Of a DNA stretch of 64,000 nt, positions 42,336-52,109 are shown one piece after another. Both the position numbers and the translations under genes were made by a program. The notes beneath the pieces were generated by a model. That model made no database searches and was not told the DNA's origin. It was given only the letters and a program-made list of their open reading frames with translations. Numbering within the stretch: the first letter of the stretch is position 1; every line of letters starts with the position of its first letter. Source of the DNA: Streptococcus chenjunshii (GTDB lineage: Bacteria; Bacillota; Bacilli; Lactobacillales; Streptococcaceae); assembly GCF_003086355.1 (NCBI RefSeq), contig NZ_CP031733.1:1612001-1676000 (forward strand). Reading direction: 5' to 3'.

Positions 42336-44183
42336 TTAATCAACCCTTCTGTCTTCAATATGAATAACACTATCACCATTTGCAGTATCAAAGGAAGAAT
42401 GTCCTTCATCAGCACTCCTTCGAGCAGCTTCCTGATAGTAAGCTTTTTCCAAAGCAGAACCAATCATCTGGCTAATCATCTGAAAATGGTTAATTTGCTG
42501 CTGACTCAGCTGCGAGTAATTCACATCAGAAACCCAAAGCAAGTGCTGCAGTTTCCCTGCTATTCTGACTCCGACAGCATAGGTAGGATATTGTTCCAAC
42601 AGCGACTTATTCACCCAGATTTCACCCTTATTAATCTGCCGAATTGCTTTGGGGAAATTCATTAATTCCACAGTCTGCTGATCAACTGGGATTTCTTTGG
42701 CGGATGCCTGCAAGCGCGCTGTAAAAACACTGTTGCGGAAGGTGTAGATACGAACATCATCTGTTTCCAGCCATTCTCCTAAAATAGCTGTGCTATTGCG
42801 CAGAATATCATCATATGCTTGATTGTCCAGCTGTTTAAAGACATGGAATAATTTAGCTGTTCCATTTCGGCTGCTGATAATCTGATATTTCAGCTTTTGT
42901 TTATCTCGGATAATGTTAGCATAGACATTCTGCACAAAAGTATTTTGTTCTTTTAAAACAGTATTTTCCTTTTGCAGCGAACGATTCTCATCTTGGTTTT
43001 TAGCTTGTACAAAACCGCAGACTGCTGCAACAAACAGATAGGCGATAAAAGGTACCCACTGCTCTGTGTTATAAAGAATTATCCGCCAGTCAGTCCCTGA
43101 AGCAACACTGGAAAAGAGGAGAGCCAGAGCCGAAAGCGCTGCAGCAAATAAGCCGAAATAAGTTCCAAATACTGTACTGATAAGCACTACAAAAAGCAAA
43201 CGAATATCCACAAGCCGAAATTGAAGATTAGCACTTGTATAAGAATAAAGAATCTCGGATAAAAGAAAGAGTATACCGACTTCCCCCAATTTTTGAATCT
43301 GTCCTTGGGAACGGATTCTCCGTAAAATCTCACTTAAGCGCCGGCGCTTTTGATCGTTTTTTGCCCGCTGAGCAGCATGCCGATAAAGTTCAGGCAGGTC
43401 ATCAAGAATCGATGATCTCATCTGCCAGCCGTAACGTTCTTTGAGGATATTATCTGCTTTCTCAGAATAGGTGCGCTCCCTACGCTGAGTTTTTTTGAAC
43501 GCTACAATGTCTCTTCCTGCCAGTTGATTCAAACTATCTGCAACTTGCTGAAGAGTAATTTTATAAGGATTATTAATTGAAAATAGCTCACTGTTAGTAT
43601 CCCAGCTGTCTAAAATCTTATAAAAGAGCTCTGCCAGTTCTTCTATGTTGACGAAATTAGCCATTTCCTGAGGATTTTCGGAAAAACCTTTGATTTCTTG
43701 ATTTCCGGCATTTTCTAAAAGATCGGCCAAAACATTAGCTGACTGCTTGGAATAAAGGTAAGGGCTGTGTAATATTTTAATTCCCGAACCAGCGCTTTTC
43801 TCCCAATTCAAACATAACTGTTCAGCAGTCCTATCTAGTACCTGTTTATAGCTGGAAAGCTCCGGACCTGTATAGTAGATAAATTTCAGATACTCCTGAT
43901 TCTGTGTATGATTAAGGACAGACTGCAGTCTCTCAAGCTCACCGATTTTTTCATTCTGAAACGATAAAGAATTTGAAAAATAGACAATTTGATCAAACTC
44001 ATAGGATTCAAAAACTTCTTCAATAAGATTCTCTTTGACATAATCTGAAAAGACTGTAATTTCATCCCACCTTGATGTTTTTAAATCCGTTTCTCCTAAG
44101 ATCAAGACCCGATTTTTCGGAAAAGCTTTCTTGATGAAAGATTTTGTAACATTTTTGGTATTGCCGATTAATAGTGTTTTCAA
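42336..44183 (-). CDS. pelD: PelD variant: SDR-like domain + membrane region + GAF, no GGDEF
   Basis: A 615-residue protein. Residues 1-275 are an SDR/NAD-epimerase-like Rossmann domain (KTLLIGNTKN, FVNIEELAELFYKIL, FSINNPYKITLQQVAD). It lacks the glycine-rich GxxGxxG, and Y112 is not followed by the YxxxK lysine, so it is probably not catalytic. A basic linker (~276-298) leads to four membrane helices (~300-392), a coiled coil (~393-430), a GAF domain (~440-585) and a short tail. Pseudomonas PelD has 4 TM + GAF + GGDEF with a c-di-GMP-binding RxxD. Here the protein stops after the GAF domain. The start is a TTG at 44183 behind AGGAGAGG, the only plausible initiator. First gene of the operon. 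Confidence 0.85.
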   Translation of the reverse strand: MKTLLIGNTKNVTKSFIKKAFPKNRVLILGETDLKTSRWDEITVFSDYVKENLIEEVFESYEFDQIVYFSNSLSFQNEKIGELERLQSVLNHTQNQEYLKFIYYTGPELSSYKQVLDRTAEQLCLNWEKSAGSGIKILHSPYLYSKQSANVLADLLENAGNQEIKGFSENPQEMANFVNIEELAELFYKILDSWDTNSELFSINNPYKITLQQVADSLNQLAGRDIVAFKKTQRRERTYSEKADNILKERYGWQMRSSILDDLPELYRHAAQRAKNDQKRRRLSEILRRIRSQGQIQKLGEVGILFLLSEILYSYTSANLQFRLVDIRLLFVVLISTVFGTYFGLFAAALSALALLFSSVASGTDWRIILYNTEQWVPFIAYLFVAAVCGFVQAKNQDENRSLQKENTVLKEQNTFVQNVYANIIRDKQKLKYQIISSRNGTAKLFHVFKQLDNQAYDDILRNSTAILGEWLETDDVRIYTFRNSVFTARLQASAKEIPVDQQTVELMNFPKAIRQINKGEIWVNKSLLEQYPTYAVGVRIAGKLQHLLWVSDVNYSQLSQQQINHFQMISQMIGSALEKAYYQEAARRSADEGHSSFDTANGDSVIHIEDRRVD

Positions 44184-44358
44184 GTTAACCTCTCCTTTGA
44201 TTAGAACACAGCAGCTAAATAGGAATACTGGCCTAAAGCCTTTTATTGCTTCCTATGTTCTATTTAATTATTTATTGTAAAAATTACAATATCATTCGGA
44301 TTATTACATTTCATGTTTACACCGTTTCTATTTTAACTCCTTTTTGTAATATTTTCAA
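44184..44358 (-). promoter_or_regulatory. pel operon promoter and structured leader
   Basis: On the minus strand TTGAAA (44358-44353) and TAAAAT (44335-44330) are 17 bases apart. The ~140-base leader contains a bulged hairpin whose arms are AGAACA+TAGGAA (44203-44225, with an 11-base bulge) and TTCCTATGTTCT (44250-44261). It ends 20 bases before the pelD ribosome binding site. The remainder of the gap to 44653 has another imperfect hairpin near 44420-44442 (ACCGTTT / AAACGG) and no gene. Confidence 0.6.
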
Positions 44359-44653
44359 ATATTATCGTATTCTTCAAAATATTTGTTTTTTCAAATTATA
44401 TAGCAAGAAAAAGCAAAGACCGTTTTATTGTGCGGTAAACGGCTGAAATTAAGCAATTTTCAGCGATTAATTAAGAATTGTTTTAAACTCAGCTGATAGT
44501 CAGTAAAGATCAAAACAGCTTGCTGAATTAAACCTGCTATCTTACATTTCGAAGAAGATTGAGCAAAATAAAAAAGACTGAAGCAGACAAACGAAAAATG
44601 TTCACCTCTCCAATCTGAAATTTTTTAGCGGAATTTTTTATAGTCTCTGCCTC

Positions 44654-45040
44654 TTAAAACTCACCAACATAAGCGATTACTTCAATTTCAATTTTAACAT
44701 CCTTGGGCAGACGCGCTACTTCGACTGCTGAACGAGACGGAAAGTCAGCCTTAAACGCCTCTGCATAAACCTGGTTAAACGCATTAAAGTCATTCATATC
44801 ACTTAAAAAACAAGTGGTTTTTACGACATGTTCAAAATCTGTCCCCGCTTCTTTTAAAATAGCAGCAATATTTTTTAAAACTTGCTGAGTCTGCTCCTCA
44901 ATACTGCTGCCGATAATTTCACCTGTTTCCGGAGACAGAGGAACCTGTCCGGAAGCAAAAAGGAAATTCCCGGCTATTTTCCCTTGTACATAAGGACCGA
45001 TAGCTTTCGGTGCCTTATCCGTATGAATTATTTTTCCCAT
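44654..45040 (-). CDS. ridA: RidA-family enamine/imine deaminase
   Basis: A 128-residue YjgF/YER057c/UK114 protein that hydrolyses reactive 2-aminoacrylate-type enamines made by PLP enzymes. FASGQVPLSPETGEI (~28-42), the catalytic Arg in SRSAVEVARLP (~98-108) and the C-terminal VKIEIEVIAYVG are intact. GGAGGAGACT precedes the ATG. It follows the asnS operon after 96 bases that contain a truncated repeat. Confidence 0.95.
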   Translation of the reverse strand: MGKIIHTDKAPKAIGPYVQGKIAGNFLFASGQVPLSPETGEIIGSSIEEQTQQVLKNIAAILKEAGTDFEHVVKTTCFLSDMNDFNAFNQVYAEAFKADFPSRSAVEVARLPKDVKIEIEVIAYVGEF

Positions 45041-45058
45041 AGTCTCCTCCTCACATTT

Positions 45059-45090
45059 AGATACAAAGGCCGTTTCAAATTCATACGGCC
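45059..45090 (+). repeat. Truncated family-1 repeat end
   Basis: A solo left end, AGATACAAAGGCCGTTTCAA, whose GGCCGT pairs with ACGGCC 11 bases later. It lies 18 bases upstream of the ridA start codon. Confidence 0.6.
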
Positions 45091-45136
45091 CTGAGTCAGC
45101 AGAATACCAAATACAGTCTTCTTATCAATACCAAGG

Positions 45137-46483
45137 TTATGGTTTTAACCGATGAAGCATACGCGGAAAAGGAATCGCTTCCCGGATATGTTTAGTACCT
45201 GCTACAAAAGTTACCATCCGTTCAAGGCCAAGCCCAAACCCACAGTGCGGTACAGAACCGTACTTGCGAAGGTCAAGGTAAAAATCATAATCTTCTGGTT
45301 CAAGGCCGTTTTTCTTGATTTGCTCTAACAGCTTATCATAGTCTGTTTCACGTTCCGAACCGCCGATTATCTCGCCGTAGCCTTCAGGAGCCAGAAGATC
45401 GGCGCAAAGAACACGGCTTTCTTCATTAGGGACTGGTTTCATGTAAAAGGCTTTAATATCTGCCGGATAATTGGTTACAAAAGTCGGAACACCAAAATAG
45501 TTGGAGATCCAAGTTTCATGCGGCGATCCAAAATCATCCCCATGTTCCAGATGTTCATAGCCTGTATCTTGATCAGCCTCATGTTCCTGAAGCAAATCGA
45601 TTGCATCATCATAAGAAATACGTTTAAAAGGTTCAGTTATATATCTTCGAAGCAAATCAGTATCACGCTCTAAGGTTTCTAAAGCCTGCGGAGCACGGTC
45701 TAAAACTCCTTGAATCAAAGCTTTGACATATGCTTCTTGCAAATCAAGGGATTCTTCGTGATTCAGGAAAGCATATTCTGCATCCATCATCCAAAACTCT
45801 GTTAGGTGCCGGCGGGTTTTCGATTTTTCAGCACGAAAAACCGGGCCAAAATCAAATACACGTCCAAGTGCCATAGCACCGGCCTCTAAATAAAGCTGAC
45901 CGGACTGACTGAGAAAAGCAGATGTCCCAAAATAATCAGTTTCAAACAGCTCAGTTGTATTTTCGGCAGCATTGCCAGATAAAATCGGGCTGTCAAACTT
46001 AATAAAACCATTTTGGTCAAAAAATTCGTATGTAGTATAAATAATAGCATTCCGAATCTGCATGATAGCTGCCTGTTTGCGCGACCGCAGCCACAAGTGA
46101 CGATGATCCATTAAAAAGTCCGTCCCGTGCTCTTTAGGGGTGATGGGATAATCCTTGCTGTCACCCACTATCTCAAGGTCGGTCACATCGAGCTCATAAC
46201 CAAATTTAGAGCGCTCATCTTTTTTTACAACTCCCTTAATAAGAATTGCTGTTTCCTGATTGAGATGCCGGATAGTACTAAACTTTTCTTCGCCCATTTC
46301 TTCACCAAATTTTTCAATAAAATTAGGCTTAAAAGCTACTGCTTGAAAAAAGGCTGTTCCGTCACGCAGCTGCAAAAAGGCAATTTTCCCTTTACCTGAT
46401 TTATTGGCAACCCAAGCACCAATAGTAACTTCCTGACCGACATAGTCTTTAACATCAGCAATTGAAACATAATTTTTCGGCAT
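45137..46483 (-). CDS. asnS: Asparaginyl-tRNA synthetase
   Basis: A 448-residue class IIb aminoacyl-tRNA synthetase. The N-terminal OB-fold anticodon domain (~15-105) is followed by the catalytic domain: motif 1 around [18 protein letters not shown], motif 2 [20 protein letters not shown], and motif 3 [17 protein letters not shown] near the C-terminus. Length is normal. It lies 20 bases after aspC and is the last gene of dinG-DUF5590-aspC-asnS, an order conserved in streptococci. No T-box leader is visible. Confidence 0.97.
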   Translation of the reverse strand: MPKNYVSIADVKDYVGQEVTIGAWVANKSGKGKIAFLQLRDGTAFFQAVAFKPNFIEKFGEEMGEEKFSTIRHLNQETAILIKGVVKKDERSKFGYELDVTDLEIVGDSKDYPITPKEHGTDFLMDHRHLWLRSRKQAAIMQIRNAIIYTTYEFFDQNGFIKFDSPILSGNAAENTTELFETDYFGTSAFLSQSGQLYLEAGAMALGRVFDFGPVFRAEKSKTRRHLTEFWMMDAEYAFLNHEESLDLQEAYVKALIQGVLDRAPQALETLERDTDLLRRYITEPFKRISYDDAIDLLQEHEADQDTGYEHLEHGDDFGSPHETWISNYFGVPTFVTNYPADIKAFYMKPVPNEESRVLCADLLAPEGYGEIIGGSERETDYDKLLEQIKKNGLEPEDYDFYLDLRKYGSVPHCGFGLGLERMVTFVAGTKHIREAIPFPRMLHRLKP

Positions 46484-46503
46484 ATTTTCTCTTCCTAATT
46501 TCT

Positions 46504-47682
46504 TTATTTTTCCATGAAAATTTTAAGGCGGCGGACTGCTTCTTCCAGTGTTGACAGATTTGCTGCATAACTGAAACGTATATTTTCCGGCGCGCCAAAA
46601 CCAGCTCCCGTTACTAAAGCAACATCTGCCTCCTCTAAAATAGCATCAGTAAAAGCAGTAACATCGTCATAACCCTTTAAAATCATTGCTTTTTTCACAT
46701 TAGGAAACAGATAAAAGGCTCCTTGAGGTTTAATGACTTCAAAGCCAGGAACTTGTTTAAGTAAAGGATAAATCGTGTTTAATCTTTCTTCAAAAGCCTG
46801 ACGCATCGTTTCAACTGAATCCTGAGGACCTGTCAAAGCTTCAATAGCAGCATACTGCGATGCAGCTGTTAGATTGGAAGTGGTCTGGCTGACAATCTTT
46901 GCCATAGAGGAGACAATCTCTTCACTGCCAACAGCAAAGCCGACCCGCCATCCGGTCATAGCGTAGGTTTTGGATACGCCGTTAATGACGACAGTTTGTG
47001 CTCTAATTTTTTCTGAAATAGCAGAAATGGGGGTAAAGTGATTCCCGTTATAGACCAAATGGCCGTAGATATCATCGGCTAAAATCAGGATATCATTGTT
47101 GACTGCCCAATTGCCAATGGCTTCAAGCTCATCAGACGAATAGATCATCCCTGTAGGGTTAGAAGGACTGTTGAGAAGAAGAACCTTAGTTTTATCTGTT
47201 TTAAGAGCTTCAAGCTGAGGAACTGTAATTTTAAACTGATTGTCCTCACTGGTCTGAGCAAAGACTGGTACTCCTGAAGCCAGCTTTACTTGATCCGCAT
47301 AAGATACCCAGTACGGGGTTGGAATAATGACCTCGTCTCCTTCATTCAGAACCGTCATGAAGAAAGTATAAAGCATAAACTTGGCTCCGGTTCCGACAAC
47401 TATCTGACTAGATTTGACTGAGTAGCCATAGAAATGTTCAAAATAATGAATAACTGCTTGTTTTAACTCTGGCAGGCCGCCTGCCGGTGTATAAAAACTG
47501 GCACGGCCATCTGAAATAGCTGCCTGTGCTGCTTGCTGAATGTTTTTAGGTGTTATAAAATCCGGTTCTCCCAAGGTTAAACTTAAGATATCGCGTCCCT
47601 CTGCTTTTAGAGCCTGTGCTCTGGCTCCAGCTGCTAAAGTGATGCTTTCTTCCATTTCCAATATGCGCCTTGCTAATTTCAT
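46504..47682 (-). CDS. aspC: Aspartate aminotransferase (class I PLP)
   Basis: A 392-residue class I aminotransferase of the Bacillus/thermophile aspartate type. [25 protein letters not shown] (~170-184), DDIYGHLVY with the PLP-contacting Tyr, and [17 protein letters not shown] (Schiff-base Lys ~234) are present. GGAGGCGTT precedes the ATG. It produces aspartate, and so asparagine precursor, next to asnS. Confidence 0.93.
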   Translation of the reverse strand: MKLARRILEMEESITLAAGARAQALKAEGRDILSLTLGEPDFITPKNIQQAAQAAISDGRASFYTPAGGLPELKQAVIHYFEHFYGYSVKSSQIVVGTGAKFMLYTFFMTVLNEGDEVIIPTPYWVSYADQVKLASGVPVFAQTSEDNQFKITVPQLEALKTDKTKVLLLNSPSNPTGMIYSSDELEAIGNWAVNNDILILADDIYGHLVYNGNHFTPISAISEKIRAQTVVINGVSKTYAMTGWRVGFAVGSEEIVSSMAKIVSQTTSNLTAASQYAAIEALTGPQDSVETMRQAFEERLNTIYPLLKQVPGFEVIKPQGAFYLFPNVKKAMILKGYDDVTAFTDAILEEADVALVTGAGFGAPENIRFSYAANLSTLEEAVRRLKIFMEK

Positions 47683-47742
47683 AACGCCTCCTTATATCAT
47701 AATATTTTTTCTGATTTCTAAACACATTGACAGAAAAACAGC

Positions 47743-48207
47743 TTAATTTCTTTTTAAAAAATCACCTGTTTCAAAGTTTATAAGATAGTAGCCATTTTCT
47801 GCGGTGATTTCCCAAATCGGAAAATCATCAAAAATCCCAAAAGTAACCTTCTTTATCTTTTTCGCACCGTTTTCATAGGCTATCTGCCGTGCCTGTCTTT
47901 GACTGATCCCGTCGTTTAAACGGTAAGTATAAATCTTCCTGCCCTTTTTAGAGACAGCAACAACTTCTTCGCTTCCGGATTCTGTAGTACCAAATACACT
48001 GTAGTAGGTTTCCTTGCCGTGATAAAGCTGAAAATTGGCAATATGCACCAGATCGGTTTGCTTTTTAGCTGTCTGCACTGCAAACTTTTGGGCATCGTAT
48101 TTAGGTTTCATCGCTAGAAATAAAACAATAGATGCAGCTAACAGAAAAAGAAAGCCAATTAAGGCAAGAACGAATAAACACCGTTTTAACAGCTTTACTT
48201 TTTTCAT
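47743..48207 (-). CDS. DUF5590 membrane-anchored protein
   Basis: A 154-residue protein with an N-terminal signal-anchor (~10-34) and an extracellular PepSY-like domain (YSVFGTTESGSEEVVAVSKKG, AYENGAKKIKKVTFGIF, ending YYLINFETGDFLKRN). Members of this family sit between dinG and aspC in many Firmicutes. Function unknown. TAGGAGGGAG precedes the ATG. The gene follows dinG by 30 bases. Confidence 0.88.
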   Translation of the reverse strand: MKKVKLLKRCLFVLALIGFLFLLAASIVLFLAMKPKYDAQKFAVQTAKKQTDLVHIANFQLYHGKETYYSVFGTTESGSEEVVAVSKKGRKIYTYRLNDGISQRQARQIAYENGAKKIKKVTFGIFDDFPIWEITAENGYYLINFETGDFLKRN

Positions 48208-48237
48208 TGCTCCCTCCTAAATACACTGTTGATAACA

Positions 48238-50700
48238 TTATATCAAAAAATCTTCTATTTCTGCCAGACAGTCAGCAAATTTTTGATTAGAAAGATAAAA
48301 TTCCTCATCTAAAGCGTGATAAATAACCGGACTATAGGTTTTATTCAGTATACGGCTGTCCATAATCAAAACCGCGGAACGCTGGCTGCTTCGGCGCAAG
48401 GTCCGTCCGATAGCTTGTTTTAACCGCAAAATCATCAGAGGAAGACTGTAATCATAAAAAGGATGCTTTCCCTCCTTTTTTAAGCGCTTATTCATCTTTT
48501 TAACAAAAAAGTCTTCAGGATTGTCGAAAGGCAGGCGCGTTATCACTTCAATCATCCGGTCAGCTGCTACAAAGTCAGCACCCTCCCAAAATGAACCTGT
48601 ACCTAACAGCAATTGGCTGTCACCAGCTTCAAATTTTTGTTTTACCTTGGAAGCTGTGCCGTTTTTTTCCTGAGTCAAATGCAAAATACCTGCTTTTTCT
48701 AACTCTTCTGAAACCATTAACATACTTTGGATTGAAGTAAAAAGAACTAAAATTGGTTTTTTCAGGGTCAGGAGCTGAAAGAGTCGTCCAGTAAGTTCCT
48801 GAGCATAATCTGCCGCAGACAGCTGAGTAATTATCGGCATAGTTCGATCAAGCCAAATGCGCTGACTGCTGTTTTTAGTTTTAGGAAGTCTGGCAAAGTC
48901 AACGTCTGTAAAGCCCAAAAGTCCGGGCAAACTGACTTTAGGACTGATATCTAAGGTTGCAGAAATAAAGTACAGTTTTTTCAGTTCAGGTAAAAAAGAC
49001 TTGAAATTCAAAAAATCTTCCCTACCAGCATTCAGATACATTTGACGCTTTTCTTGGTTTATTTCCGAAGACAGCCAAAATTCTGTAAAAGAACCCGTTA
49101 TCATTTCTTTGAGAGGCTGTAATTCAGCTCTATTTAATTCTGACAGATTTTGCTGCAGCTGATTAACTGCTGTTAAGTCTAAATGGCCGTCCTTTGTCTG
49201 ATGAAATTGTTCCATTATATAGTCTAAATGGAAAGAAAGGCTTTCAAGCAGTCTCTTTTCTATAAGTTGCTGACTGTCTTTGCTCCAATGCTGAACAAGA
49301 GGCAGAAGCTGGCTTAAATTCAGACTTCTTCTTGAAAACTGCTCAAGGTTCAGCAAAAGTTTCTGTGCTTCATCAAAAACAAGAACTTTCTTTTCAGCAA
49401 AGGCTTTATCGTCTTGCACACGTTCCAGAAAATAAGCATGATTGGTCAGCAGAAGCTGGCTGCTCTTAGCGTTCTCATAGCTTTGGCGCCAAAAATCTAC
49501 TGGGAAATACTGGGACTGTTTTCTTAGCTTACCATCATGTCTAAGTGAGTCAAAATAACTTTCAAAACGCTGTTTTTGTTTGATTTCGTCCAAATCGCCG
49601 GTCTCGGTTTCCAGCAGCCAGACTAAAATCTGCATTTTATAGCGGTTAATCAGCCGATTGCTGCTTTCGTGGTTAAGGCTTTCTGCAAAAGCATCGAGTT
49701 TAATATAATTTCTAGGACCTTTAATACTATGGCAAGGGAGATGAAAGACATCCTTAATTTTCTTAACTTCATTTGCCATAATCTGATCCTGCAGCACTTT
49801 GGTCGGCACAGAAACGATGAGCTGTCTGTCAGAGGATTTGCTCAGAAGCGGCAAAAGATAAGCATAGGTTTTTCCAAGACCTGCCTGAGCTTCTAAAAAA
49901 CTTGGACTTTGATCGCTTAATCCTGTCTCAACCAGCTGGGCAAAAGCCTTCTGTTTTTCACGCGCCTCCAAACCGAGCAAAGCGAGATTCACTGTAAAAT
50001 CCTGTGATAGCTTCCGTTTTTTGGGCAGAGGCAGACTCTTTTTCAAAATAAGCTGACCTACCTCAGTATATTCTTTTTGAGAAAGAAGAGGCGCCTTTAT
50101 TAGGGCTTCATCAAGCAGCATTCGAGATTCAAACAAGAGATTATCCGCTAAAGGCAGGAGCTTCTCTAATGCTTCTTTGGGAAGCCCTTCTATTTTTTTC
50201 TTCAGCTTTAAAAAAAGCTGAGCTGTCGCCAGTGCATCAGCAATAGCTGTATGGGCTTCGGACAAATCAAGCTGGAGTTCAGCTGCTAAACTGACTAAAG
50301 AATATTTTTCAAAATGCGGATAAAAAACCTGAGTCAGCTCTACCGTATCAACTCTGGGAGTGCGCAAATCAAAGCCTTCTAAAAAAAGGTGCTCTGCCAG
50401 GAGGTTAGCATCAAATTTCACATTATGAGCTACGAAAACACAGTCTTTTATCAGATTATAAATAGCCGCTGCAACTTGAGAAAAATCAGGTGCCTGAGCC
50501 AGCTGCTCATCAGTGATGCCTGTAAGAGCAACAATGTGTTCAGTTAAAGCTTCATGGGGATTCACATCGGTTTGGTAGGTTTCTACAATCCGGTCGTTTT
50601 TGATAATCACAATTCCTACTTGAATAATCATCGCAGAGGCACTGCCACTGGTTGCTTCCAAATCAACAACAGCATATTTTCTGGAATTTTTATCAGTCAT
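48238..50700 (-). CDS. dinG: DinG-family 3'-5' exonuclease / helicase-like protein
   Basis: An 820-residue protein with a DEDDh exonuclease domain (~10-180: VDLEATSG, GITDEQLAQAPDF, HNVKFDANLLAEHLF, HTAIADALATAQLF) fused to an XPD-like SF2 helicase domain (Walker A AQAGLGKTYAYLLP, Walker B LVFDEAQKLL, later AIGRTLRRS). No Fe-S cysteine cluster is seen, as in other Gram-positive DinG proteins, which act mainly as exonucleases. The start is the ATG at 50700 (MTDKNSRKYAVVDLEA). The longer frame adds non-family residues. An extended -10 (TGGTATAAT, 50715-50710) ends only 9 bases before it, and there is no Shine-Dalgarno. Confidence 0.9.
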   Translation of the reverse strand: MTDKNSRKYAVVDLEATSGSASAMIIQVGIVIIKNDRIVETYQTDVNPHEALTEHIVALTGITDEQLAQAPDFSQVAAAIYNLIKDCVFVAHNVKFDANLLAEHLFLEGFDLRTPRVDTVELTQVFYPHFEKYSLVSLAAELQLDLSEAHTAIADALATAQLFLKLKKKIEGLPKEALEKLLPLADNLLFESRMLLDEALIKAPLLSQKEYTEVGQLILKKSLPLPKKRKLSQDFTVNLALLGLEAREKQKAFAQLVETGLSDQSPSFLEAQAGLGKTYAYLLPLLSKSSDRQLIVSVPTKVLQDQIMANEVKKIKDVFHLPCHSIKGPRNYIKLDAFAESLNHESSNRLINRYKMQILVWLLETETGDLDEIKQKQRFESYFDSLRHDGKLRKQSQYFPVDFWRQSYENAKSSQLLLTNHAYFLERVQDDKAFAEKKVLVFDEAQKLLLNLEQFSRRSLNLSQLLPLVQHWSKDSQQLIEKRLLESLSFHLDYIMEQFHQTKDGHLDLTAVNQLQQNLSELNRAELQPLKEMITGSFTEFWLSSEINQEKRQMYLNAGREDFLNFKSFLPELKKLYFISATLDISPKVSLPGLLGFTDVDFARLPKTKNSSQRIWLDRTMPIITQLSAADYAQELTGRLFQLLTLKKPILVLFTSIQSMLMVSEELEKAGILHLTQEKNGTASKVKQKFEAGDSQLLLGTGSFWEGADFVAADRMIEVITRLPFDNPEDFFVKKMNKRLKKEGKHPFYDYSLPLMILRLKQAIGRTLRRSSQRSAVLIMDSRILNKTYSPVIYHALDEEFYLSNQKFADCLAEIEDFLI

Positions 50701-50913
50701 AACATTAAGATTATACCACAATAACAGAACTTTTATCAGCCCAAACCCGTTTATATGCGGGTAAAACAACTAAAAACTGCCGGCAATATTTATAGTTTTT
50801 ATTGAAAGAGTGCAAAAACGATTATTTGCTTGATCGTAAAAAGCTTTTTCTTTCTGCTGTCCTTTATGTTATAATGAAAATTCAAACGGAAGAATTTTTA
50901 ATACTTGGGAGCA

Positions 50914-51747
50914 ATGATGAAACGGACAAAGCTGAATAATTACTATCTTGAAATGGCAGAACATTTTCTATATGTCCCTTATTATGATGAAGAACGCCGC
51001 ATTCGGGTACTCCTTCCCAAAGATTATAAAAAGGAAGACTGGGCGACTTATCCTGTGCTTTACATGCATGACGGTCAAAATATTTTTTACAGCAAAGAAT
51101 CCTTTTCCGGTTATTCCTGGAAAATCATTCCGACGATTAAAAAACACAAAGAGTTTCCTAAACTCATTATTGTAGGCATTGATAATGCTGAGGAAAATCG
51201 GCTCAATGAGTATGCTCCCTGGATGACTGATGTCGGGACAACTCCGGAGACTGCCAGTGTAGGGGGAGACGGTATGGATTATGGAGAATGGGTGGTCAAT
51301 GTTGTTAAGCCTTTTATTGATAACCATTACCGTACCAAACCGGACAGAGCCAATACCTTGCTGGCGGGATCCTCTATGGGCGGCATCATCACCGCTTATA
51401 TGGGGGCAGCCTATCCCCAGATTTTTGGCAATCTGGGCGTTTTTTCACTGGCTTCTTGGTTCAGCGAACGCGACTTTCTGCGTTACTGCAATCACCATGC
51501 TCTCAATAAACAAAGCAAGGTCTATATTCAGGTTGGCACGAAAGAGGGAGATGACGTGGATGAAGCTTTTGCACCAGATATGAATCAGGCTTATATTGAC
51601 TGCAGTCTTCACTACTATCAGTCTCTAATCAAAACAGGAATGCCATTAGAAAATATCAGGCTGCGGATTATGGCTAATGAAATTCACCATGAAAAGCACT
51701 GGGCGGAACATTTTGTTGAATTCCTGCAGTTTACCCTAAAAGACTAG
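50914..51747 (+). CDS. Alpha/beta-hydrolase (esterase D/enterochelin esterase-like)
   Basis: A 277-residue putative serine esterase: YPVLYMHDGQNIFYSKESFSG, then the nucleophile elbow LLAGSSMGGIITAYMG (G-S-S-M-G, Ser ~152), and a C-terminal His in MANEIHHEKHWAEHF. The start is the tandem ATG at 50914/50917 behind GGGAG. The frame also opens at a TTG nine bases earlier, which is less likely. It diverges from dinG. Substrate unknown. Confidence 0.85.
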   Translation: MMKRTKLNNYYLEMAEHFLYVPYYDEERRIRVLLPKDYKKEDWATYPVLYMHDGQNIFYSKESFSGYSWKIIPTIKKHKEFPKLIIVGIDNAEENRLNEYAPWMTDVGTTPETASVGGDGMDYGEWVVNVVKPFIDNHYRTKPDRANTLLAGSSMGGIITAYMGAAYPQIFGNLGVFSLASWFSERDFLRYCNHHALNKQSKVYIQVGTKEGDDVDEAFAPDMNQAYIDCSLHYYQSLIKTGMPLENIRLRIMANEIHHEKHWAEHFVEFLQFTLKD

Positions 51748-51943
51748 TTCTGTTGGAGCCATACGGCCTAAGAACTGTCACTCAATGGATAATTTCAGCC
51801 AGAACTTAGGGATGGCAGGGTGAGAGAAAATTAATTCCCCTGTTACTGTCCTGTTCTGCTCTCAGCATCTGCTTCAAAATAAGCCGTAAGTCTGTAGTAA
51901 ATTTTTTTGTCCCGGCTTCAAACTTCTTTAACAGAAAAAAACT

Positions 51944-51996
51944 CCCCTTAAAGCAGACAGTGAAAATCAGTAGCTTTCACTGTCTGCTTTAAGGGG
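51944..51996 (-). terminator. Long perfect terminator of the esterase/ATP-grasp genes
   Basis: A 22-bp perfect inverted repeat (51944-51965 with 51975-51996, loop 9) is followed on the minus strand by AGTTTTTTT. It serves the minus-strand genes ending at 52110 and may also stop read-through from the + strand esterase. The rest of 51748-52109 shows no gene. Confidence 0.88.
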
Positions 51997-52109
51997 ATAT
52001 GCGTTTATTCCGGCTTTTTACTGCAGCAGGTCAATTGCTGTTAAGCCTTTAATAAAGTCCAAAAATACTTTTAAACAGTCAAGCAATTAAACTAAACTGC
52101 AGGAAGACC

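Noticed and set aside
46484..46503. T-box leader for asnS
   Set aside because: Only 20 bases separate aspC and asnS, and no T-box sequence or specifier stem is present upstream of dinG either.
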